Source of the DNA: an uncultured Bacteroidota bacterium
Lineage (GTDB): Bacteria > Bacteroidota > Bacteroidia > Bacteroidales > P3
Length of the DNA stretch: 64,000 bases
Assembly (NCBI GenBank): GCA_902777005.1
Contig: CACYSB010000002.1
Span: 62,001 to 126,000 of the forward strand
Direction: 5' to 3'
The notes under the pieces were generated by a model. It had not been told where the DNA came from. It saw nothing but the letters and a program-made list of their open reading frames with translations, and made no database searches. The position numbers were made by a program, and so were the translations under genes. How positions within the stretch are numbered: position 1 is the first letter of the stretch; the number at the start of each line of letters is the position of its first letter. Positions 58,303-64,000 of this stretch are shown here, piece by piece.

Positions 58303-59421
58303 TTATTTCTTGTCTATCAGTTTCTTCAGCTCTATGTCGCTGCTGAAGCGGAAGACCATGTCTTCGTGCTGGCGGCGGCATATCATGAGGGTGTCGGCGC
58401 CGGCGGCCACTATGTAGCCGTCGAGGCCTTCGAGGATGACGTTCTTGCCTTCCGACACCAGCACCAGGTTGTTGTGGCTGTCGTAGGTGAGGGCGTTGCC
58501 GCTTACCACGGCGTTGCCGTTCTGGTCGTGGCGGTAGACGTCGTAGAGCGAGTCCCACGTCTCCACGTCGCTCCAGGCGAAGCTGGCCGCAAGCACATGC
58601 ACGTTGTCGGCCTTCTCCATGATGCCATTGTCGACGCTGACGGCCTCGCAATGCGAGTAGACGCGCTCCAGTTCCTCCCACGGCGTGGTGAGGCCGAGGG
58701 CGAAGAAGGCGTCGGCCATTAGCGGCAGGTGTTTCTTGTAGGCTTCGCGCAGCACCGGCAGCTGCCACACGAGGATACCGGCATTCCAGAAGAACTCGCC
58801 GCTGGCAATGAACTGGCGGGCCATCTCCACCGGCGGCTTCTCAGTGAAGGTTATCACCTTGTGCAGGTTCTCTGCTCTGGGCAGCGAAGGCTCGTCGTTG
58901 AACTGTATGTATCCGTAGCTGGTGTCGGGCCGTGTGGGCTGTGCGCCGAGGGTGATAATCCATTCGTTCTCTGCTACCGTCTGCACGGCCTGCTCAATGT
59001 CGGCCTTGAACTTCTCGCGGTGGAATATGGCGTGGTCCGAAGGCGAGACGATGAGCGTCGCCTCGGGGTCTATCTGGCTGATGACAGCTGCCGCATAGGC
59101 TATGCAGGGGGCTGTGTTGCGGCGCAGCGGCTCGGCGAGCACCTGGTAGGGCAGCAGGTCGGGCAGCTGCTCGCGTACGCGGTCGGCATACTGTTTGCCG
59201 GTGACGATGACGATGTTCTGCCGCGGGCATATCTGAGCGTAGCGCTCAAAGGTGAGCTGCAGCATGGAGCGCCCCACGCCGGTGACGTCGATAAACTGCT
59301 TGGGGTTGTCCGTGCGGCTCACGGGCCAGAAGCGGCTACCAAGTCCGCCGGCCATGATGACGCACCATATATGCTTTGTTGATACGTTGATATGTTGATA
59401 CGTTGATACGTTCTCGCTCAT
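58303..59421 (-). CDS. manC: Mannose-1-phosphate guanylyltransferase
   Basis: A 372-residue nucleotidyltransferase. Signature CVIMAGGLGSRFWPVSRTDNPKQFID; ETLIVSPSDHAIFHREKF-type DH metal site (IVSPSDHAI); sugar-binding TFTEKPPVE. It makes GDP-mannose, a donor for surface glycans and GDP-fucose; no separate PMI domain. Its first 15 residues (MSENVSTYQHINVST) come from the left repeat of the four-helix cassette, and its ATG overlaps the cassette gene's stop (ATGA). The family start is normally a few residues before CVIMAGG. Confidence 0.92.
   Translation of the reverse strand: MSENVSTYQHINVSTKHIWCVIMAGGLGSRFWPVSRTDNPKQFIDVTGVGRSMLQLTFERYAQICPRQNIVIVTGKQYADRVREQLPDLLPYQVLAEPLRRNTAPCIAYAAAVISQIDPEATLIVSPSDHAIFHREKFKADIEQAVQTVAENEWIITLGAQPTRPDTSYGYIQFNDEPSLPRAENLHKVITFTEKPPVEMARQFIASGEFFWNAGILVWQLPVLREAYKKHLPLMADAFFALGLTTPWEELERVYSHCEAVSVDNGIMEKADNVHVLAASFAWSDVETWDSLYDVYRHDQNGNAVVSGNALTYDSHNNLVLVSEGKNVILEGLDGYIVAAGADTLMICRRQHEDMVFRFSSDIELKKLIDKK
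59378..59412. repeat. Left tandem-repeat arm of cassette 1
   Basis: Four 8-bp units: GTTGATAC (59378), GTTGATAT (59386), GTTGATAC (59394), GTTGATAC (59402), plus GTT. It is in inverted orientation to the array at 59783-59809 and is translated in manC. Confidence 0.85.
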
Positions 59422-59768
59422 TTCCGACTGTTCAAATAGTTAATCAGTTTGTTTATTGACCCTGTAATGTTCTTGCATTGTTCTATTGCCTCTAATGCCG
59501 TTTGGTGTTCACAATAATTCAGTTCGTCAGCCAGATAAAGCATACTTCTGACCTCGGCACAACTCCCTTTCGCAATGTTGAGAAAGTGAATATAGTTAGT
59601 AGTGGTTCCCGATTCGCTTCCTTCGGCGACATTGTTCATTATTGACACGGCAGCCCGTTGGATTTGGTCTTTAAAGCCATAGTCATGACCATACTGGAAG
59701 TCCTTGTATATGGTCATCGTCAGGTTTTTTGCCTTACGCCAGATGTCTAAGTCCTCGAAAAAAGCCAT
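59418..59768 (-). CDS. Four-helix-bundle protein (S23 / intervening-sequence protein family)
   Basis: A 116-residue helical protein of the TIGR02436/S23 family: FEDLDIWRKAKNLTMTIYKDF, then FKDQIQRAAVSIMNNVAEGSE and FLNIAKGSCAEVRSMLYLADELNY, the conserved core. Relatives are encoded inside intervening sequences of 23S rRNA genes and as the accessory protein Avd of diversity-generating retroelements; they form pentameric barrels that bind nucleic acid. No rRNA gene or reverse transcriptase is near. Flanked by inverted 8-bp tandem arrays. About one third identical by eye to the second copy at 62338. Confidence 0.88.
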   Translation of the reverse strand: MAFFEDLDIWRKAKNLTMTIYKDFQYGHDYGFKDQIQRAAVSIMNNVAEGSESGTTTNYIHFLNIAKGSCAEVRSMLYLADELNYCEHQTALEAIEQCKNITGSINKLINYLNSRK

Positions 59769-59782
59769 AAAACACTATTAAC

Positions 59783-59809
59783 TTATCAACATATCAACAT
59801 ATCAACATT
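59783..59809. repeat. Right tandem-repeat arm of cassette 1
   Basis: TTATCAAC (59783), ATATCAAC (59791), ATATCAAC (59799) and ATT: the reverse complement of GTTGATAW units. It ends at the thyA stop codon. Confidence 0.85.
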
Positions 59810-60602
59810 AAACAGAAACCTCCCCTTTAATGTGCGGATGCGGGTCATAGCCTTCCAGCTTGAAGTCCTCGTAGTGGAAGCCGAAGATGTCCTTCACCTC
59901 GGGGTTGATTCTCATCGTCGGCAGTTTGCGCGGCTCGCGGCTGAGCTGCAGATGCACCTGGTCGATATGGTTCTTGTAGATATGTGCGTCGCCGAAGGTG
60001 TGCACAAAGTCACCCGGCTCCAGGCCGCATACCTGCGCCATCATCATGGTGAGCAGGGCATAGCTGGCTATGTTGAACGGCACGCCGAGGAAGATGTCGG
60101 CCGAGCGCTGGTAGAGCTGGCAGCTGAGTTTGCCGCCACTGACGTAGAACTGGAACAGGCAGTGGCAGGGCGGCAGGGCCATGTCCTGTATCTCGGCGGG
60201 GTTCCATGCCGTCACCATCAGGCGGCGGCTGTAGGGGTTCTCCTTTATCTCGCGCACCACGTTGGCTATCTGGTCTATGGTGCCGCCGTGGCCGTCGGGC
60301 CACGAGCGCCACTGGCTGCCGTAGACGGGGCCCAGGTCGCCGTTCTCGTCGGCCCATTCGTCCCAGATGCTCACGCCGTTGTCCTTGAGGTACTTTATAT
60401 TGGTGTCGCCGCGCAGGAACCACAGCAGCTCGTGGATGATGGAGCGCAGGTGCAGCTTCTTGGTGGTCAGGCAGGGAAATCCCTCGCCGAGGTCGAAGCG
60501 CATCTGGTAGCCGAACACACCCACCGTGCCGGTGCCGGTGCGGTCCTGGCGCTCGGTGCCGTGGTCGAGCACATATTGTAGAAGGTCAAGATACTGTTTC
60601 AT
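59808..60602 (-). CDS. thyA: Thymidylate synthase
   Basis: A 264-residue ThyA, same numbering as E. coli. Nucleophile C146 in [12 protein letters not shown]; phosphate-binding R in DRTGTGT and [11 protein letters not shown]; folate-site YDPHPHIK near the end. It methylates dUMP to dTMP using methylene-tetrahydrofolate. The usual folA partner does not follow; instead the four-helix cassette abuts its stop codon. Confidence 0.97.
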   Translation of the reverse strand: MKQYLDLLQYVLDHGTERQDRTGTGTVGVFGYQMRFDLGEGFPCLTTKKLHLRSIIHELLWFLRGDTNIKYLKDNGVSIWDEWADENGDLGPVYGSQWRSWPDGHGGTIDQIANVVREIKENPYSRRLMVTAWNPAEIQDMALPPCHCLFQFYVSGGKLSCQLYQRSADIFLGVPFNIASYALLTMMMAQVCGLEPGDFVHTFGDAHIYKNHIDQVHLQLSREPRKLPTMRINPEVKDIFGFHYEDFKLEGYDPHPHIKGEVSV

Positions 60603-60674
60603 ACTTTATTTTGTTTATAACGCCGAAGTGCAAAAAATGTTGCGTACATAATATAAAAATTTGATTTTGCACCG

Positions 60675-60778
60675 TAGCCCCTCCGCACCCGCTCCGTACC
60701 CGCTCCGACTGTTCACCGGTTGTTTAACGGTTTTTTGTCGGAGGGAGTACGGAGGGGGTACGGAGCGGGTGCGGAGGG
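60675..60778. repeat. GC-rich intergenic palindrome, copy 4
   Basis: Arms at 60678-60709 and 60737-60777 with loop TGTTCACCGGTTGTTTAACGG then TTTTTT. It is close to the reverse complement of copy 1, including the loop. It occupies the divergent spacer between thyA and the sigma factor gene. Confidence 0.85.
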
Positions 60779-60833
60779 AAAGGGGATGCCGACGGCGGAA
60801 AACAAACCATAAAAATTAAAAAAAAAACACTTT

Positions 60834-60868
60834 TTTGTTTCCATATTAAAAAAAGTGTGTATCTTTGC
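60834..60868 (+). promoter_or_regulatory. Promoter of the ECF sigma factor gene
   Basis: TTTG at 60834-60837 and TATCTTTGC at 60860-60868 (22-bp spacing), 76 bp before the ATG at 60945. Upstream lies the palindromic repeat; the leader holds no other feature I can name. Confidence 0.75.
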
Positions 60869-60944
60869 ACTCAAATTGATGTAAAACAAAACCGGTTACT
60901 ATCGAGGGAAAACTATCAGTTTTAATCCTTAAAAATCAAAGGAC

Positions 60945-61538
60945 ATGACAGACGTCAAAATTAGACAACTGACAGACAACGAACTGATTACCCGTTATCA
61001 GGAGGGCGACACCGAATGCTTCGATGCGTTGTTGGAGCGCTATCAGGCCAAGGTCTACGGTTACATCTTTTCCGTCGTCAAAGACAAGGAAACCGCCGAT
61101 GATATCTTCCAGGACACCTTCTACAAGGTGGTGCTCACCATCAAGAGCGGCCTCTACAAGGACGAGAACAAGTTTGTCCATTGGGTGATGCGCATTGCGC
61201 ACAACCTCATCGTGGACTACTTCCGTCGCAACAACAAGATGCCCATGGTGCCTAACCGTCCTGAAAGCGATGTGCTTGACAACATCAAGTTCCCCGATGA
61301 CAACGCCGAGCATGCCATAATGCGCAAGCAGACGGGCCAGAACATCCGCAAGCTTGTCAAGATGCTGCCTCCAGAGCAGCGTCGCGTGGTCATTCTTCGC
61401 CACTACGGCAAATGCGACTTCAAGGACATCGCTGCCCGTACCGGCGTGAGTATCAACACGGCCCTTGGCCGCATGCGTTACGCCATCATCAACTTGCGCC
61501 GTCTGGCACAGGAACACAATATGTACATTGAGTTGTAA
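60945..61538 (+). CDS. ECF-type RNA polymerase sigma factor
   Basis: A 197-residue sigma-70 family factor: region 2 (YQAKVYGYIFSVVKDKETADDIFQDTFYKVV; WVMRIAHNLIVDYFRRNNK) and region 4 (KMLPPEQRRVVILRHYGKCDFKDIAARTGVSINTALGRMRYAI), without regions 1 and 3. No anti-sigma gene follows, unlike carbohydrate-responsive ECF systems. The linker between the regions is long (about 45 residues). Its house-keeping-type promoter suggests constitutive expression. The methyltransferase gene starts right after its stop. Confidence 0.92.
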   Translation: MTDVKIRQLTDNELITRYQEGDTECFDALLERYQAKVYGYIFSVVKDKETADDIFQDTFYKVVLTIKSGLYKDENKFVHWVMRIAHNLIVDYFRRNNKMPMVPNRPESDVLDNIKFPDDNAEHAIMRKQTGQNIRKLVKMLPPEQRRVVILRHYGKCDFKDIAARTGVSINTALGRMRYAIINLRRLAQEHNMYIEL

Positions 61539-62321
61539 GTGATAAGCAAAAATAAACTCAAGGACTTGGCCGCCTACCGACAGCAGCGCCGCTGCGACGA
61601 GGAGGCGGTCTTTGTTGTCGAAGGGCCCAAGCTCTGCGGCGAGGCACTGGTTTCTGGGTTTACCGTCAGGGTGGTGTGCGCCACTGCGGAGTGGCTGTCG
61701 GCCAATGCCATAGATGCTGTGCCCGAGTGCTACGAAGTGTCGCAGGCCGAGCTGGAGCGTCTCTCCAACATGCGCACCCCCAACCAGGTGTGGATGCTCC
61801 TCGAACGCCCCGACAATTCATCATTCATCACTAATCATTCATCATTGGTCCTGGCCCTCGACAGGATACAGGACCCCGGCAACCTCGGCACCATGATGCG
61901 CACGGCCGATTGGTACGGCATCAGGCATATCGTCTGTTCACCCGACACGGTTTCTTGCTACAACCCCAAGGTGGTGCAGGCCTCCATGGGTGCCGTGTTC
62001 CGCACACGGGTGGAGTATGTCGACCTGCCCCAATGGCTTGCTGCCTGCGGCATGCCGGTCTTTGGCGCCTCCCTGCAAGGCGAGCCTCTTGCACATTCAG
62101 ACATAGGCGCATCAGTGCATTCCCCCGCCGTGCTCCTCATTGGCAACGAAAGCCGCGGCATCGGACCCGAGGCCATGGAGCATGTCACACATCCTGTGCT
62201 CATCCCCAACATCGGCGGCACTGCCGAGAGCCTCAACGCCTCGGTGGCCGCAGGCATACTTATACATCTTCTATGTAGTGCAAGGGAGTGCAGGGGAGTG
62301 CAGGGGAGTGCAAGACAATAG
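61539..62321 (+). CDS. SpoU-family RNA methyltransferase (RlmB/TrmH-like)
   Basis: A 260-residue SPOUT methyltransferase starting at GTG directly after the sigma-factor stop. N-terminal substrate-binding domain (FVVEGPKLCGEAL), then motif 1 (LDRIQDPGNLGTMMRTADWYG), motif 2 (LLIGNESRGI) and motif 3 (TAESLNASVAAGILIHLL). It 2'-O-methylates a ribose in rRNA or tRNA. An island of 7-bp repeats (61817) adds SSFITNHSSL just ahead of motif 1, and the last 15 residues (CSARECRGVQGSARQ) come from the left arm of cassette 2. Confidence 0.9.
   Translation: MISKNKLKDLAAYRQQRRCDEEAVFVVEGPKLCGEALVSGFTVRVVCATAEWLSANAIDAVPECYEVSQAELERLSNMRTPNQVWMLLERPDNSSFITNHSSLVLALDRIQDPGNLGTMMRTADWYGIRHIVCSPDTVSCYNPKVVQASMGAVFRTRVEYVDLPQWLAACGMPVFGASLQGEPLAHSDIGASVHSPAVLLIGNESRGIGPEAMEHVTHPVLIPNIGGTAESLNASVAAGILIHLLCSARECRGVQGSARQ
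61817..61846 (+). repeat. Heptamer repeat island inside the SpoU gene
   Basis: TTCATCA, TTCATCA, CTAATCA, TTCATCA, TT. In frame. Its first 16 bases match the coding strand of the island in the LolE-like gene. Confidence 0.8.
62275..62316. repeat. Left tandem-repeat arm of cassette 2
   Basis: Four 10-bp units, GTAGTGCAAG, GGAGTGCAGG (twice) and GGAGTGCAAG, plus AC. Translated as the C-terminus of the SpoU protein. Confidence 0.88.
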
Positions 62322-62337
62322 TAAATATGGCAGTAAA

Positions 62338-62712
62338 ATGACACAAAGTTTTGAAGAGGTAATCGCTTGGCAAAGGGCTCACGCTTTTGTTCTATCAGTA
62401 TACAAAATAACAAAAGGATTCCCTGACGATGAAAAGTTTGGACTGACGTCGCAATTCCGTCGTGCAGCGGTGTCTATAGAAGCAAATATTGCAGAAGGAT
62501 ATAGAAAAATTGGAAAGTCTGATAAACTACGCTTTTTCAATATTGCAGAAGGTAGCCTTTCAGAATGCAAGGACTATATAATTTTGTCAAGAGATTTGGA
62601 GTATATAACACCTGAACAGTACAAAGAGTTATGGAATAGTATTGAAGAAGCTAGCCGTTATTTAATCAAATACAGCAACGGGGTAGTAAATAACGCAGGA
62701 ATTAAAGACTGA
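62338..62712 (+). CDS. Four-helix-bundle protein (S23 / intervening-sequence protein family)
   Basis: A 124-residue protein starting at the ATG at 62338, just inside the left repeat arm; the longer open frame to 62140 only shadows the SpoU gene. Core: SFEEVIAWQRAHAFVLSVY, LTSQFRRAAVSIEANIAEGYRK and LRFFNIAEGSLSECKDYIILSRDLEY, the family signature. Strongly AT-rich with AGA/AAA/ATA codons between GC-rich neighbours, a sign of transfer. Possible role in nucleic-acid binding by analogy with Avd and rRNA intervening-sequence proteins. Confidence 0.9.
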   Translation: MTQSFEEVIAWQRAHAFVLSVYKITKGFPDDEKFGLTSQFRRAAVSIEANIAEGYRKIGKSDKLRFFNIAEGSLSECKDYIILSRDLEYITPEQYKELWNSIEEASRYLIKYSNGVVNNAGIKD

Positions 62713-62722
62713 AAATGCATTT

Positions 62723-62764
62723 GTCTTGCACTCCTCTGCACTACATTGCACTCCTTAGCACTAC
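62723..62764. repeat. Right tandem-repeat arm of cassette 2
   Basis: GT then four 10-bp units, CTTGCACTCC (62725), TCTGCACTAC, ATTGCACTCC and TTAGCACTAC; the reverse complement of the left arm's unit. Confidence 0.88.
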
Positions 62765-62773
62765 TAAAGAAAT

Positions 62774-63826
62774 ATGGAACAATTGGAATACCAGGAAGGA
62801 AGGACAGAGATAAGCCACATGGGCAAGGTGGCGCTGATTGAGCGCCTTACCGCTGACCTTGAGCAGCGCAACGCCTCCACCGTCATGGGTGTGGGCGACG
62901 ACTGCGCCGTGATAGAGGGCAGCCCCCTGACGCTCGTCAACACCCAGACCCTCGTCGAGGGCGTCAACTTCGACATGATGTACACGCCCCTCAAGCACCT
63001 CGGCTACAAGGCTGTGGCCGTGGCGCTGAGCAACATTGCCGCCATGAACGGCACGCCGCGCCAGGTGCTGGTGAGCGTGGCCGTGAGCAACCGCTACTCC
63101 GTCGAGGCTCTCGACGAGCTCTACACCGGTGTGCGCCTCTGCTGCGAGCGCTACGACGTGGACCTCGTGGGTGGCGAGACCGGCACTTCGCGTGCCGGCA
63201 TGGTGCTCACAGTCACCGCTATCGGCGGCGTGGAGCCCGGCAAGATAACCTACCGCCGTGGCGCCGGCCTGCACGACCTGGTGTGCTGCAGCGGCGACCT
63301 CGGCAGCGCCTATGCGGGCCTACTGGTCCTCGAGCGCGAGAAGGTCACATACCAGGCCAACCCCGACTTCCAGCCCGACCTGGAGGGCTATGACTACGTC
63401 CTCGAGCGTTTCCTGAAACCCGAGCCCCGCCTCGACATCGTGAAGCTGCTGGCCGAAAAGGGCGTGGTGCCCACCTCGATGACCGACATCAGCAAGGGCC
63501 TCGCCGACAGCGTGCTGCACCTCTGCCATGCTTCGCACTGCGGCTGCGAGGTGTACGAAGAGCATCTGCCCATCGACTACCAGACTTCGCGCGTCTGCTC
63601 CGAGATGAGCAAGAATATGCTGCCCGTCAGCTGCGCCCTCAACGGCGGTGAGGATTACGAGCTGCTTTTCACCGTCAGCCAGAAGGACTATGACAAGATT
63701 AAGGACATGCAGGAGATACATATCATAGGCCACGTCACCGAGGAGGGTATGCCCGCCGTCATGGTGACGCCGCAGAACACCACTATCACACTGCGTGCAC
63801 AGGCTTTCCAAGGTGTTGACGAATGA
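62774..63826 (+). CDS. thiL: Thiamine-monophosphate kinase
   Basis: A 350-residue AIR-synthase-fold kinase: [12 protein letters not shown] (metal/ATP Asp pair), [84 protein letters not shown] and [12 protein letters not shown]. It phosphorylates thiamine phosphate to thiamine diphosphate. Its ATG lies 9 bp past cassette 2, whose arm may have replaced its native upstream region. Overlaps pcm by ATGA. Confidence 0.94.
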   Translation: MEQLEYQEGRTEISHMGKVALIERLTADLEQRNASTVMGVGDDCAVIEGSPLTLVNTQTLVEGVNFDMMYTPLKHLGYKAVAVALSNIAAMNGTPRQVLVSVAVSNRYSVEALDELYTGVRLCCERYDVDLVGGETGTSRAGMVLTVTAIGGVEPGKITYRRGAGLHDLVCCSGDLGSAYAGLLVLEREKVTYQANPDFQPDLEGYDYVLERFLKPEPRLDIVKLLAEKGVVPTSMTDISKGLADSVLHLCHASHCGCEVYEEHLPIDYQTSRVCSEMSKNMLPVSCALNGGEDYELLFTVSQKDYDKIKDMQEIHIIGHVTEEGMPAVMVTPQNTTITLRAQAFQGVDE

Positions 63827-64000
63827 CGCGCGAGGATACATACAAGCATAAGGGATTGCGCCACCAGATGGTGGAGACGCTGCGTGGCAAAGGCATCTCC
63901 GACGAAGCGGTGCTGAAGGCCATGGACACCGTTCCGCGCCACTGGTTCATCGGCAGCGCCCTCGACGCCTATGCCTATGAGGACCGCGCCCTGAAGATAG
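63823..64000 (+). CDS. pcm: Protein-L-isoaspartate O-methyltransferase (5' part)
   Basis: The first 59 codons, cut by the window edge: [54 protein letters not shown] is the usual N-terminus of Pcm, which repairs isoaspartyl residues in aged proteins using S-adenosylmethionine. It starts at an ATGA overlap with thiL. Confidence 0.88.
   Translation, partial: MTREDTYKHKGLRHQMVETLRGKGISDEAVLKAMDTVPRHWFIGSALDAYAYEDRALKI

Larger units (their letters stand above)
59378..59809. mobile_element. Cassette 1: four-helix-bundle gene between inverted tandem-repeat arms
   Basis: A 432-bp unit: left array of four GTTGATAY units, the gene 59418-59768, right array of three units in inverse orientation. It lies exactly between the thyA stop codon (59808-59810) and the manC coding region. 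The gene is AT-rich against GC-rich neighbours. No transposase or rRNA is present. The mobile-element label is an inference from structure and composition. Confidence 0.6.
62275..62764. mobile_element. Cassette 2: four-helix-bundle gene between inverted tandem-repeat arms
   Basis: A 490-bp unit with two 42-bp inverted arms. The inner 12 bp (GGAGTGCAAGAC against GTCTTGCACTCC) and outer 7 bp (GTAGTGC against GCACTAC) are perfect inverted repeats, the middle units similar. The gene 62338-62712 lies between. The next coding region (thiL) starts 9 bp beyond. Same plan as cassette 1 but with a different repeat unit. Mobile-element label is an inference. Confidence 0.65.

Noticed and set aside
56962-58722. 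A 586-codon plus-strand frame opposite asnS and manC
   Set aside because: Crosses the borders of two well-supported genes and has shadow composition.
59378-62764. CRISPR array
   Set aside because: Units of 8 or 10 bp follow directly without spacers, and no cas genes are present.
59378-62764. Diversity-generating retroelement (S23 proteins resemble Avd)
   Set aside because: No reverse transcriptase, template repeat or variable target gene in the window.
59378-62764. 23S rRNA intervening sequences
   Set aside because: The family match is good, but no rRNA sequence flanks either gene.

Overview
The window is a chromosomal segment of a Bacteroidota bacterium, most likely an uncultured member of the Bacteroidales. 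This rests on: promoters of the TAnnTTTGC type with a TTTG box upstream, a near absence of Shine-Dalgarno sequences, type IX secretion tails, the rpsL-rpsG-fusA-S10 operon order without tufA, and recognisable Bacteroidetes-specific families (PrsW, Big_5 lipoproteins, DUF4353/Cthe_2159-like proteins, fermentative Kal). Most coding DNA is GC-rich. A few genes are clearly more AT-rich: the two four-helix-bundle genes, the lipoproteins at 5128 and 56281, and rpsK.

Layout. 0-5 kb: GtrA-like membrane protein plus a secreted protein; a short CoA-transferase A / 3-aminobutyryl-CoA ammonia-lyase operon (lysine fermentation); PrsW; GH3 lipoprotein and recR. 5-17 kb: lipoprotein, phosphosugar mutase, secreted beta-helix protein, GH2 beta-galactosidase, a Y-family polymerase with a small partner, acetate kinase. 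17-25 kb: a membrane protein with a winged-helix regulator, an OmpA/TPR/PD40 protein, and a tightly overlapping run Sir2 - membrane protein - Big_5 lipoprotein - flippase - fabD. 25-35 kb: two T9SS cargo proteins (one an M1 peptidase), outer-membrane proteins, cysS, LolE-like permease, rbfA. 35-54 kb: a SprT-like protein, then the str/S10/spc/alpha ribosomal superoperon ending with rpoA-rplQ. 54-64 kb: yigZ-ribD, a probable structured small RNA, asnS, manC, thyA, an ECF sigma factor, a SpoU methyltransferase, thiL and the start of pcm.

The most interesting structure is at 59.4-62.8 kb. Two diverged four-helix-bundle (S23 / intervening-sequence protein, Avd-like) genes are each bracketed by inverted arrays of short tandem repeats, with an 8-bp unit in one case and a 10-bp unit in the other. 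The two cassettes sit exactly between housekeeping genes and their repeats have become part of the neighbouring proteins' ends. Similar short-tandem-repeat islands without a gene (7-bp or 9-bp units) lie in frame inside at least four other genes and in intergenic sites. I propose these are empty relatives of the same kind of cassette. A second, unrelated repeat family, a GC-rich palindrome of about 100 bp, occurs four times between genes.

Caution: the ribosomal operon carries two lesions in essential genes (a deletion inside rpsS, and a deletion joining rpsK to rpsD), next to a compositionally foreign rpsK. This looks more like a chimeric metagenome assembly than biology and should be checked against reads before the region is used.
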